This document shows, in pieces, positions 9,272-18,277 of a DNA stretch of 64,000 bases (positions are counted from its first letter, which is position 1; every line of letters starts with the position of its first letter). This stretch comes from Chitinophagaceae bacterium (GTDB lineage Bacteria > Bacteroidota > Bacteroidia > Chitinophagales > Chitinophagaceae): positions 372,001 through 436,000 of the forward strand of contig JAIEMP010000007.1 in NCBI GenBank assembly GCA_019752045.1, written 5' to 3'. The translations under genes and the position numbers were made by a program. The notes under the pieces are model-generated. The model saw only the letters and a list, made by a program, of their open reading frames with translations, was not told the origin of the DNA and did no database searches.

Positions 9272-10300
9272 ATGAAGGAAAAAAAGGAAGTAACTATTTA
9301 TGATATTGCACAGTTGCTGGATCTTTCTACTGCAACCATCAGTCGTGCCCTGAAAGATCACCCTGCGATCAGTAAGAATACAAAAAAGAAAATTCAGGAT
9401 ACTGCAAAGGAAATGGGTTACCGTCATAATAATTTCGCCAGCAACCTACGCAAGCAAAAGACAAACACCATCGGCATTATAGTGCATGAATTGAATAGTA
9501 ACTTCATTACTTCGGTATTAGCTGGCATTGAAAAAATCAGTACTGAATCAGGATACGATCTCATTATTACACACTCATCAGAAAGTTTTAAGAAAGAAGC
9601 AGCCAACGTACTCAACTTATTTCATAAACGTGTAGATGGCATTATTGCTTCGCTTTCGTTTGATACCAAAGGACTTGATCACTTTCAACCATTCTTCGAT
9701 AAAAACATTCCGGTTATCTTTTTTGATCGGGTGGAAGAAAATTCCGACAATGCCAAAGTGATTATCGATAATTACAAAAGTGGTTACCAGGCCACGCAAC
9801 ATTTGATTGAACAGGGAAGCAAACGCATTGTGATTGTTACAGCTAATCTTAACCGTAACGTATATGCCCAACGTTTTAAAGGATACAAAGATGCATTATT
9901 CGATAACGGAATTAAGTTCGATGAAAATCTTGTACTCATAAAAGACTTGAGTGAAAAATGTGGCCGTGAAGCAGCTTTGCAAATACTTGAAATGAAACCA
10001 ATGCCCGATGCAGCCTTTATCACCAACGATTTCTCAGCAGCTGTTTGTATGCAAACATTAAAAGAACATGGTATACGCATACCTGAAGACATTGCCATTG
10101 TTGGCTTTAACAATGACGCCATCAGCAAGATTGTTGAACCACAGTTGACCACCATCAACTACCCCGGTATTGATATTGGTGAAATTGCTGCACGTAATTT
10201 AATTGCACACCTGAAGGGTGATATCAAGATTACACAGACGAACACGATCATTGTAAAATCAGAATTAATTATCCGCAAATCATCTTTACGTAAAGGATGA
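9272..10300 (+). CDS. LacI-family transcriptional regulator
   Basis: A full-length 342-residue regulator. The N-terminal HTH (VTIYDIAQLLDLSTATISRALKDHP, about residues 6-30) and hinge (NNFASNLRKQKT) are followed by a periplasmic-binding-protein-like effector domain that includes VIIDNYKSGYQAT, FITNDFSAAVCM and VGFNNDAISKIVEP. It heads the rightward xylan gene set starting 19 bp downstream with GH67, so it is the best candidate for the local repressor or activator. Candidate operators are the ATGCAA-N4-TTGCAT sites upstream. The effector is unknown; a uronate or xylose derivative would fit. Confidence 0.94.
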   Translation: MKEKKEVTIYDIAQLLDLSTATISRALKDHPAISKNTKKKIQDTAKEMGYRHNNFASNLRKQKTNTIGIIVHELNSNFITSVLAGIEKISTESGYDLIITHSSESFKKEAANVLNLFHKRVDGIIASLSFDTKGLDHFQPFFDKNIPVIFFDRVEENSDNAKVIIDNYKSGYQATQHLIEQGSKRIVIVTANLNRNVYAQRFKGYKDALFDNGIKFDENLVLIKDLSEKCGREAALQILEMKPMPDAAFITNDFSAAVCMQTLKEHGIRIPEDIAIVGFNNDAISKIVEPQLTTINYPGIDIGEIAARNLIAHLKGDIKITQTNTIIVKSELIIRKSSLRKG

Positions 10301-10319
10301 TGCTGTAACGATTACTTAC

Positions 10320-12485
10320 ATGAAGAGAATAAATATATTGCTGCTGTTATTGTTTTGTTGTTCGTTTGTTCGAGCTGAGAATGGTTATGATCTTTGGTTA
10401 CGTTATGTGCCTATCAAAAACAAAACACTTCTTTTTGAATACAAAAAACAAATTGCATCACCGGTTGTGCTTGGCTCATCAGCTACTGCTGATATTGCAC
10501 GGAAAGAATTAGCAATTGCACTAACAGGCTTAACAGGGAGCAGTTATTTAATTAACAGCACCATTAATACATCAAGTGTACTCATAGCAGGTACTGTAAA
10601 TTCATCTCCTGTTTTAGCTGCACTTGTTACAAAAGAAGAATTAAATCGTATTGGCGATGAAGGCTTCATCATTAAAGCAAAGCCCGGCAAAACATTTATT
10701 ACAGGTAATACAGATATTGCTGTGCTCTATGGCATTTTTCATTACCTGCGTTTAATACAAACCAATCAACAGGTAACAAATCTCAATATTGTTTCAGCAC
10801 CCAAACTGAAATTACGCATGCTCAATCATTGGGATAATCTCGACCGCACTGTTGAACGTGGTTATGCAGCTTTTTCCATCTGGGATTGGCATCGTCTTCC
10901 AACATTTATTGATCAACGTTATATTGACTATGCGAGAGCAAATGCATCGATTGGCATTAATGCAATGGTGTTAACGAACGTAAATGCAAACGCAATCATC
11001 CTTACTCCTGCTTATCTTGAAAAAGTAAAAAAGCTGGCTGATGTTTTTCGTCCTTATGGTATCAAAGTTTTTTTAACTGCACGTTTCAGCGCTCCTATTG
11101 AATTAGGAAAATTAAAAACTGCTGATCCGTTAGATAATACAGTACAACAATGGTGGACTGTAAAAGCAAATGAGATCTATTCATTCATTCCCGACTTTGG
11201 TGGTTTTCTCGTGAAAGCAAACAGCGAAGGACAACCCGGTCCGCAGGATTATAAACGTACACATGCAGATGGCGCAAATATGCTGGCCAGTGCAGTAGCT
11301 CCGCATAAAGGAATTGTGATATGGCGTGCATTTGTGTATGCAGCGGAAAATCCTGTTGATCGGCATAAGCAAGCCTACGATGATTTTGTTCCGCTCGATG
11401 GAAAATTCAACAGCAATGTACTTGTACAGGTAAAGAATGGCGCAATTGATTTTATGCCACGTGAACCTTTTCATCCATTGTTTGGTGCCATGCCCAAAAC
11501 ACCGTTGATGATGGAGTTCCAGGTAACACAGGAATATTTAGGACAGGCAACCAACTGGGTTTTTCTTGCTCCTTTATTTAAAGAAGTATTGGATGCTGAT
11601 ACATATGCTAAAGCCCGCCCGGATGACCCGGTCGGACGGGGAAAAGGCAGCACTGTTGCCAAAGTAATTGATGGGAGTTTAGATAATCATGCGCTCAATG
11701 GTATGACAGGTGTTGCAAATATCGGTAACGACATCAACTGGTGTGGTCATCCAATGGCACAGGCAAATTGGTATGCACTTGGCCGGCTTGCATGGGATTA
11801 TAATTTATCGAGCGATGCAATTGCTGATGAATGGTTGCGTATGACGTTTAGTAATGATGCAGCATTTGTACAATCAACAAAACAGATCATGCTACGCAGC
11901 AGAGAGATCATGGTTGATTATATGAATCCCATTGGTCTGCATCATATCATGAGTACCGGTCATCACTATGGTCCTGCACCCTGGGTTAGTAATCTCAATC
12001 GTCCTGAATGGAATCCTGTTTATTATCACAAAGCAGATAGTATGGGTATTGGTTTTAACCGCACAAGCAGCGGCAGCAAAGCCATAGAGCAGTATCAACC
12101 GGCAGCAAGAAAGCAATGGGAAGACGTAGCAACTTGCGATGAAAAATATCTGCTGTGGTTTCATCATTCTTCGTGGAATCATAAAATGAAAAGCGGTCGC
12201 ACACTTTGGAACGAACTTGTTTACAAATATTATACTGGAGCAGACAGTGTGAAATGGATGAAGAATGAATGGTTAAAACAAGAATCAAAAATTGATGCGC
12301 AACGGTTCAGGGAAGTGAGCATGTTACTCGATACACAACTGGAAGAGGCAAAGTGGTGGCGCAATGCATGTGTACTTTACTTCCAGACTTTTTCCAAACA
12401 ACCTATTCCTCCGAATTACGAACAACCAGATAAAACATTAGACTATTATAAAAGTTTACGTTTCCCGTTTGCACCGGGCAACTAG
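10320..12485 (+). CDS. GH67 alpha-glucuronidase
   Basis: A 721-residue glycoside hydrolase family 67 enzyme that cleaves the alpha-1,2 bond of (4-O-methyl)glucuronic acid in xylo-oligosaccharides. A signal peptide (MKRINILLLLLFCCSFVRA) predicts export. The family hallmarks LRMLNHWDNLDRTVERGY, GGFLVKANSEGQPGP (about residues 294-308) and NIGNDINWCGHPMAQANW are all present. Around residues 432-440 it carries a 9-residue segment (ARPDDPVGR) encoded by a 27-bp GC-rich palindrome-like element, in a place where the family normally reads TYAKGKGSTVAKV. This looks like an in-frame repeat insertion. The SDR gene follows after 27 bp. Confidence 0.96.
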   Translation: MKRINILLLLLFCCSFVRAENGYDLWLRYVPIKNKTLLFEYKKQIASPVVLGSSATADIARKELAIALTGLTGSSYLINSTINTSSVLIAGTVNSSPVLAALVTKEELNRIGDEGFIIKAKPGKTFITGNTDIAVLYGIFHYLRLIQTNQQVTNLNIVSAPKLKLRMLNHWDNLDRTVERGYAAFSIWDWHRLPTFIDQRYIDYARANASIGINAMVLTNVNANAIILTPAYLEKVKKLADVFRPYGIKVFLTARFSAPIELGKLKTADPLDNTVQQWWTVKANEIYSFIPDFGGFLVKANSEGQPGPQDYKRTHADGANMLASAVAPHKGIVIWRAFVYAAENPVDRHKQAYDDFVPLDGKFNSNVLVQVKNGAIDFMPREPFHPLFGAMPKTPLMMEFQVTQEYLGQATNWVFLAPLFKEVLDADTYAKARPDDPVGRGKGSTVAKVIDGSLDNHALNGMTGVANIGNDINWCGHPMAQANWYALGRLAWDYNLSSDAIADEWLRMTFSNDAAFVQSTKQIMLRSREIMVDYMNPIGLHHIMSTGHHYGPAPWVSNLNRPEWNPVYYHKADSMGIGFNRTSSGSKAIEQYQPAARKQWEDVATCDEKYLLWFHHSSWNHKMKSGRTLWNELVYKYYTGADSVKWMKNEWLKQESKIDAQRFREVSMLLDTQLEEAKWWRNACVLYFQTFSKQPIPPNYEQPDKTLDYYKSLRFPFAPGN
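11614..11640. repeat. 27-bp GC-rich element inserted in frame in GH67
   Basis: CCCGCCCGGATGACCCGGTC-GGACGGG: inverted CCCG/CGGG ends, and its last ten bases match the GTCGGACGGG end of the REP elements near 58.6 kb. It is exactly 27 bp, so the reading frame is kept. Confidence 0.55.
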
Positions 12486-12512
12486 TTTGATGTTTAAACT
12501 AATAATTGAATT

Positions 12513-13259
12513 ATGAGTAACAAACAAAAAGTAGCAATTGTAACAGGTGGTGGCTCGGGTTTAGGTTTGGCCATTGCAAAAGCTTTTACAGAAAATAATA
12601 TCACAACAATTATAATTGGTCGTGATGAAGTAAAACTAAAAACGGCAAAAGAACTGATAGGTGAAAAATGTTATTATAAAGTTTGCGACTTAAGCAGCTT
12701 GTCAACTATACCAACTTTAATTGAAAATATACTTACTGAGTTTGGTCAAATTGATATCCTGGTAAACAATGCAGGCATTAACCAAAAGAAAGTATTTGAA
12801 GAAGTTACCGATGAAGAGTTTCAACGCATACTTACAACCAATGTAACAGCAGTATTCAGTATCAGTCGTGAAGTAGTGAAAGATATGCTGAAACGAAAAA
12901 GCGGTTGTATCATCAACATCAGTTCAATGGCGGCACAATATGGTTTGCCAAAAGTAATTGCTTACAGTGCAAGTAAAACAGCGATTGATGGAATGACGAG
13001 AGCAATGGCGGTTGAGCTTAGTCCGAATGGTATTCGTGTAAATGCGATTGCACCGGGTTTTATTTATAGTGCCATGACAGAAAAAGCATTGAACAGTGAT
13101 CCTGAACGCAAAGCAAAAGTATTTAACCGTACTCCAATGGGCCACATGGGACAACCCGAAGATATTGCTGCTGCTGCTTTATACTTAGCAAGTGATGCAG
13201 CTAAATATGTAACAGGTGTTGTGCTGCCAGTTGATGGGGGTAACAGTATTGGATTTTAA
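12513..13259 (+). CDS. SDR-family oxidoreductase, probably D-mannonate/fructuronate reductase
   Basis: A 248-residue classical short-chain dehydrogenase. It has the nucleotide-binding TGGGSGLGLA (about residues 10-19), NNAGIN, the catalytic Ser in INISSMAA, YSASK (Tyr/Lys pair) and a C-terminal VDGGNSIGF. SDRs of this group include gluconate 5-dehydrogenase, 2-keto-3-deoxygluconate oxidoreductase (KduD) and SDR-type mannonate oxidoreductases. Because it sits between the alpha-glucuronidase and xylosidase genes, with uxuA nearby, reduction of fructuronate to mannonate is the most sensible role. The substrate is inferred from context only. Confidence 0.85.
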   Translation: MSNKQKVAIVTGGGSGLGLAIAKAFTENNITTIIIGRDEVKLKTAKELIGEKCYYKVCDLSSLSTIPTLIENILTEFGQIDILVNNAGINQKKVFEEVTDEEFQRILTTNVTAVFSISREVVKDMLKRKSGCIINISSMAAQYGLPKVIAYSASKTAIDGMTRAMAVELSPNGIRVNAIAPGFIYSAMTEKALNSDPERKAKVFNRTPMGHMGQPEDIAAAALYLASDAAKYVTGVVLPVDGGNSIGF

Positions 13260-13311
13260 GCCACCATAAAAATGGCAAACAAAACGAACTAATTTAAACC
13301 CATATAAAAAG

Positions 13312-14385
13312 ATGAAACTTCAACTTGCCTTTGCATTAATAAGCACGGCTCTTTGTATCAGTTGCAATAACGAAACGAAAACGGAAACAACTGCTGAAAC
13401 ACCAACAGAAGTTAAAAAAGAATACTTGTCGCAACCGTTGGTATCACATATCTACACAGCTGATCCATCTGCTCATGTTTTCAACAATCGTATTTATGTT
13501 TACCCCTCGCATGACACTGCCACAGGTACAGCAGAAGACGATCTTGGCAGTCATTTTAATATGATGGATTATCATATCCTCTCTATGGATTCAGTTGGTG
13601 GAACAGTAACTGATCATGGTATTGCGCTCAACATTAAAAATATACCATGGGCAGGCCGTCAGCTTTGGGCGCCGGATGCAGCATTCGCTAACGGCAAATA
13701 CTATCTCTACTTTCCGGTAAAAGATAAACAAGATGTTTTTCGAATGGGAGTAGCCGTGAGTGATAAACCCGAAGGCCCGTTTGCAGCAGAGCCATCGCCC
13801 ATTACCGGAAGTTACAGTATTGATCCATCTGTGTTTAAAGATGATAACGGCGATTTTTATATGTACTTCGGTGGAATCTGGGGAGGGCAACTGCAACGCT
13901 GGAACGAGAATCAATACGACTCAACTGCAGGCAACCGTAAACCTGAAGAGTTAGCGGTATTACCGAGAATGGCAAAATTGAGTAAAGACATGAAAAGCTT
14001 TACTGAGTCTGTAAAAGAAATTAAGATCGTTGATGAAACCGGGAACTTGTTTACAGAGAAAGATAACAGCAAACGTTTTTTTGAAGCTGCCTGGGTATTT
14101 AAATACAACGGCAAATACTATTTTACATACTCAACGGGTGATACACACTTCATTAACTATGCTATTGGTGATAATCCCTATGGTCCATTCACCTACAAAG
14201 GAATTATATTAGATCCTGTTGAAGGCTGGACAAATCATCATTCGATCATTGAATCAAATGGCAAATGGTTTTTATTTTATCATGATGTGCAGTTGAGCGG
14301 TAAAACACATTTGCGGAATGTGAAAGTAACAGAGCTGAAGTTTAATACAGACGGAAGTATTCAAAAAGTAACAGCAGTAAAATAA
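13312..14385 (+). CDS. GH43 glycoside hydrolase lipoprotein (xylosidase/arabinofuranosidase type)
   Basis: A 357-residue secreted enzyme. The first 18 residues end in a lipobox-like stretch (STALCISC), so it is probably a lipoprotein. The five-bladed propeller of GH43 is indicated by ADPSAHVFNNRIYVYPSHD (catalytic base Asp), the aspartate of SIDPSVFKDDNGDFYMYFGG and FFEAAWVFKYNGKYYFTYS (acid Glu). Family members release xylose or arabinose from xylan oligomers; sequence alone does not separate the two. The GH3 gene follows after 7 bp, so the two are certainly co-transcribed. Confidence 0.93.
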   Translation: MKLQLAFALISTALCISCNNETKTETTAETPTEVKKEYLSQPLVSHIYTADPSAHVFNNRIYVYPSHDTATGTAEDDLGSHFNMMDYHILSMDSVGGTVTDHGIALNIKNIPWAGRQLWAPDAAFANGKYYLYFPVKDKQDVFRMGVAVSDKPEGPFAAEPSPITGSYSIDPSVFKDDNGDFYMYFGGIWGGQLQRWNENQYDSTAGNRKPEELAVLPRMAKLSKDMKSFTESVKEIKIVDETGNLFTEKDNSKRFFEAAWVFKYNGKYYFTYSTGDTHFINYAIGDNPYGPFTYKGIILDPVEGWTNHHSIIESNGKWFLFYHDVQLSGKTHLRNVKVTELKFNTDGSIQKVTAVK

Positions 14386-14392
14386 AATAGCA

Positions 14393-17038
14393 ATGAAACA
14401 ACTTCTCTTCATCAGTTTTTTATTTTGTACAATTCAAAGCTTTGCGCAGGATTACAAAACATTCCCGATGTGGAATACAGGCTTATCTATTGAACAACGG
14501 GTGAATGATGTGGTGAGCCGATTAACACTGGAAGAAAAAGTAGCGCAGATGCTCAATGCAACACCTGCAATTCCCCGTCTTGGTATTCCTGCTTACGATT
14601 GGTGGAACGAAGTATTGCATGGTGTTGCAAGAACGCCTTTCAAAACAACTGTATTTCCACAGGCAATTGGTATGGCTGCCACATGGGATACAAATTCATT
14701 GCACCGCATGGCCGATTACTCTGCCTTGGAGGGAAGAGCGATTTTCAGCAAAGCGGTTGAGCAAGGAAGAACAGCAGAACGTTATCTTGGTCTCACTTAC
14801 TGGACACCCAACATCAACATCTTCCGTGATCCACGCTGGGGTCGTGGACAGGAAACTTATGGCGAAGATCCATTTCTAACGGCTATGCTTGGGCGCTCTT
14901 TTGTGCGTGGCTTACAGGGCGAAGATCCCAAATACCTCAAAGCAGCAGCTTGTGCAAAACACTACGCTGTGCACAGCGGACCTGAACCTTCACGTCACTC
15001 AGATAATTTTAATCCTACGGCTTATGATTTGTGGGATACTTATCTGCCTGCTTTCAAAGAATTGATCGTTGATGCAAATGTGGCGGGTGTGATGTGTGCT
15101 TACAATGCGGTTGATAAACAACCTTGCTGCGGTAATGATCAATTAATGAATGATATTCTCCGCAAACAATGGAAGTTCAATGGCTATGTAACAAGCGATT
15201 GCTGGGCAGTAGATGATTTCTATAAATATCACAAAACACATAAGGATGCAACAACCTCAGCTGTAGATGCAGTGATCCATGGCACAGACCTGGAGTGTGG
15301 CGTTACAGTTTATAAAACATTGGTGGATGCTGTGAAGACCGGATTGATCACAGAAGCACAACTCGATATTTCCCTGAAACGTTTGTTTACGATCCGTTAC
15401 CGTTTAGGTATGTTTGATCCTGTATCACTGGTGAAGTATGCACAAACTCCTTCCTCTGTTTTGGAAAGTGCACAACATAAAGCACATGCATTAAAAATGG
15501 CACAGCAATCGATCGTGCTGTTAAAGAATGATCCCCTTCCGCCCAATGGCGGAGCTGGCGTGGGTACATTACCTCTTAGCAAAAAAATAAAAAAGATTGT
15601 GGTGTTGGGTCCGAATGCGGATAACAGCATTGCCGTTCTTGGAAATTACAATGGTACTCCTTCTGAAATTATAACGATCCTGAAAGGCATTCAAAATAAG
15701 GTTGGCAATTCGGTTGAAGTGGTTTATGAAAAAGCGATCAATTTTACCAACGATACTTCTTTGGTGTATGCTGATGTGAGTAATCAGTATATGTATGAAG
15801 GCAAAAAAGGATTTAAAGCAGAATATTTTTCGAATAAAGAATTACAGGGAGTACCTGCTGTTGTACAAACAGAAACAGGCGTTGATCATTTCTGGCAGGA
15901 AGGTCAACAGGTATTGGGCAACATCCGGGCAAATAATTTTTCTGCACGTTACAGCACCAACTTCACAGCTGCGACCGACGGATCCATTTTGTTTGAAGTG
16001 GAAGCAGATGATGGATATAAACTTTTAGTTGATGATAAAGAAGTATTGAATGCATGGGCACGAAACCGCTGGGGTGCAAGAACCTATAAACTAAACACAG
16101 TAAAAGGTAAGACCTACAAACTTGTATTGGAATATTGGCAGGGTGAAGGAAAGGCCAATGTAAAATTAAAAACAGGCAACCTGGAGCAATTGAATTATGC
16201 AGCATTAATCAACAAAGTAAGCGATGCTGATGCAATTATTTATGTTGGTGGCATCTCGCCGCAATTAGAAGGTGAAGAAATGAGAGTTGATTATCCAGGC
16301 TTTAATGGCGGCGATCGTACAACCATTGCGTTACCAACTGTACAAACTGAATTAATGAAAAAACTCCATGCAACCGGAAAGCCTGTTGTATTTGTTATGC
16401 TCACTGGCAGTGCCATTGCTACACCATGGGAAAGCGAAAATATTCCTGCTATTGTAAATGCATGGTACGGTGGACAAAGTGCCGGCACTGCTGTTGCAGA
16501 TGTATTGTTTGGCGATTATAACCCTGCAGGTCGTTTACCTGTTACATTTTACAAGAGTGATAATGATCTTCCCGGTTTCAGTGATTATTCAATGGAAGGA
16601 AGAACCTATCGTTACTTCAAAGGCGAAGCATTGTATCCGTTTGGTCATGGTTTGAGTTATTCAACATTTCACTACAGTGGTTTGCAGTTACCAAAAACAA
16701 TTGCAGCAAACAAACCAGTTACTGTTACAGTAACTGTGAAAAATACAGGAAAGCGTGATGGTGATGAAGTGGTGCAGTTGTATGTATCGCATCAACAAAC
16801 AAAAAGCAAAGCACCAATTCGTGCATTAAAAGGTTTTAAACGCATTGCATTAAAAGCAGGCGAAAGCAAAACCATTACGTTTAAACTTACTCCTGAAGAA
16901 TTATCGCTGGTGAATGAAACAACAGGAAAGTATTTTCAACCGAAAGGAAACGTACAGATCAGTGTAGGCGGTGGTCAGCCAGATGTAAAGAATAAAACAA
17001 CAAGTAATGTAATTAGCTCACAGCTCCTTATTCAATAA
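14393..17038 (+). CDS. GH3 beta-xylosidase/beta-glucosidase with PA14 domain
   Basis: An 881-residue exported GH3 enzyme with a signal peptide ending SFAQ. The N-terminal barrel has WWNEVLHGVAR, the RDPRWGRGQETYGEDP motif and the nucleophile region GYVTSDCWAVDD (Asp near residue 269). The second alpha/beta domain is split by a PA14-type insert (about residues 470-600, beginning GFKAEYFSNKELQG). A fibronectin-III-like tail closes the protein. The WWNEVLHGVA motif fits xylan-type beta-xylosidases. Near residues 381-390 there is a 10-residue insert (PLPPNGGAGV) from a palindromic element, just before the conserved GTLPLSK. Confidence 0.95.
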   Translation: MKQLLFISFLFCTIQSFAQDYKTFPMWNTGLSIEQRVNDVVSRLTLEEKVAQMLNATPAIPRLGIPAYDWWNEVLHGVARTPFKTTVFPQAIGMAATWDTNSLHRMADYSALEGRAIFSKAVEQGRTAERYLGLTYWTPNINIFRDPRWGRGQETYGEDPFLTAMLGRSFVRGLQGEDPKYLKAAACAKHYAVHSGPEPSRHSDNFNPTAYDLWDTYLPAFKELIVDANVAGVMCAYNAVDKQPCCGNDQLMNDILRKQWKFNGYVTSDCWAVDDFYKYHKTHKDATTSAVDAVIHGTDLECGVTVYKTLVDAVKTGLITEAQLDISLKRLFTIRYRLGMFDPVSLVKYAQTPSSVLESAQHKAHALKMAQQSIVLLKNDPLPPNGGAGVGTLPLSKKIKKIVVLGPNADNSIAVLGNYNGTPSEIITILKGIQNKVGNSVEVVYEKAINFTNDTSLVYADVSNQYMYEGKKGFKAEYFSNKELQGVPAVVQTETGVDHFWQEGQQVLGNIRANNFSARYSTNFTAATDGSILFEVEADDGYKLLVDDKEVLNAWARNRWGARTYKLNTVKGKTYKLVLEYWQGEGKANVKLKTGNLEQLNYAALINKVSDADAIIYVGGISPQLEGEEMRVDYPGFNGGDRTTIALPTVQTELMKKLHATGKPVVFVMLTGSAIATPWESENIPAIVNAWYGGQSAGTAVADVLFGDYNPAGRLPVTFYKSDNDLPGFSDYSMEGRTYRYFKGEALYPFGHGLSYSTFHYSGLQLPKTIAANKPVTVTVTVKNTGKRDGDEVVQLYVSHQQTKSKAPIRALKGFKRIALKAGESKTITFKLTPEELSLVNETTGKYFQPKGNVQISVGGGQPDVKNKTTSNVISSQLLIQ
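15533..15562. repeat. 30-bp palindromic element inserted in frame in GH3
   Basis: A 30-bp GC-rich segment containing the hairpin CCGCC-CAAT-GGCGG (15539-15552). It splits what is normally LLKNDGTLPLSK, adds ten residues and keeps the frame. Confidence 0.5.
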
Positions 17039-17056
17039 CATTATACAATATGCATC

Positions 17057-18235
17057 ATGAACTCTAATAAACCAAATAGAAGAAAATTTTTGCAAGACGC
17101 AACAAAAGCTTCCGGGTTAATGCTGTTTGCTCCATTGGCCGGTAAGTTTAAATCTATCCAATCGACAGAAAAGAAAAATGATGTCGTTATTGCAGCAGGC
17201 AAAATAAAATTTGCAGTCATCAGTATCAATCATCCACATATTTATGGAATGACGGATGCGATCAAAAGAGGTGGTGGTGAATTAGTGGCTGTCTATGCAA
17301 AGGAAGCTGATCTGCTTGCTGCTTTTTCAAAAGCATACCCAGAAGCGAAACTTGCAAAAAATGAAAACGAAATTTTAGAAGACACTTCCATCCAGTTAGT
17401 GTTAAGCTCGGGCATTCCAGATGAAAGAGCCCCGCTCGGCATTCGTGTGATGCAGCATGGCAAAGATTATTTGACTGATAAGCCCGGCATTATTACCTTA
17501 CAACAATTGGCTGAAGTAAAGAAAGTGCAGAAAGAAACAAAACGGATCTACTCGATCATGTACAGTGAAAGGCTGGAGAATAAAGGCACAGAAAAAGCCA
17601 GCCAATTAATAAAAGCGGGTGCAATAGGCAACGTCATACAAACAATTAATTTAGCTCCGCACAGAATCAGCAACAAGTATGGCACCTCTGGTTTAGCCGT
17701 ACGACCAGATTGGTTTTGGGACAAAAAGCGTTATGGTGGAATTTTAACTGACATTGGCTCTCACCAATTTGATCAGTACTTACATTTTACTAATTCAACA
17801 CAAGCAACTGTGCTGATGTCGCAGGTAGGCAATGTGCATTTCCCAGAAGCTCCATTGTTCGAAGATTTTGGAGATGTGATGTTGAGCGGCAATGGTGGCG
17901 TGGGTTATATAAGGGTTGATTGGTTTACACCTAACGGACTCGATAGCTGGGGCGACGGAAGACTAACCATCATGGGTACTGACGGTTATATCGAGGTAAG
18001 AAAAAACATCGATATTCTCTCGGGCAAAAAAGGCGGCAATCATTTATACCTGGTCAATCAAAAAGAAACGCTTCATATGGATTGTAATAATGAAACACTT
18101 CCATTTGGTCCGGCATTGGTTAATGATGTATTAAACAGAACTGAAACTGCCATGAGCCAGGCGCATTGTTTTTTGGCAACAGAACTTGCTTTACTAGCAC
18201 AGAAAAAAGCGAAGGTTCTGAATTTGAAAAAATAA
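17057..18235 (+). CDS. Tat-exported Gfo/Idh/MocA oxidoreductase 1
   Basis: A 392-residue NAD(P)-dependent oxidoreductase of the Gfo/Idh/MocA family. The N-terminus NRRKFLQDATKASGLMLFAP is a twin-arginine signal, predicting folded export to the periplasm with bound cofactor. The N-terminal Rossmann part is atypical (FAVISINHPHIYGMTDA). A C-terminal domain follows with PDWFWDKKRYGGILTDIGSHQFDQYL. It starts 18 bp after GH3. The sugar substrate is unknown. It is one of three Tat-targeted members of the family in 4.6 kb. Confidence 0.88.
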   Translation: MNSNKPNRRKFLQDATKASGLMLFAPLAGKFKSIQSTEKKNDVVIAAGKIKFAVISINHPHIYGMTDAIKRGGGELVAVYAKEADLLAAFSKAYPEAKLAKNENEILEDTSIQLVLSSGIPDERAPLGIRVMQHGKDYLTDKPGIITLQQLAEVKKVQKETKRIYSIMYSERLENKGTEKASQLIKAGAIGNVIQTINLAPHRISNKYGTSGLAVRPDWFWDKKRYGGILTDIGSHQFDQYLHFTNSTQATVLMSQVGNVHFPEAPLFEDFGDVMLSGNGGVGYIRVDWFTPNGLDSWGDGRLTIMGTDGYIEVRKNIDILSGKKGGNHLYLVNQKETLHMDCNNETLPFGPALVNDVLNRTETAMSQAHCFLATELALLAQKKAKVLNLKK

Positions 18236-18277
18236 TTTCCTGCACTATCATTTAAATGTTTAATAAAAAATATTGCT

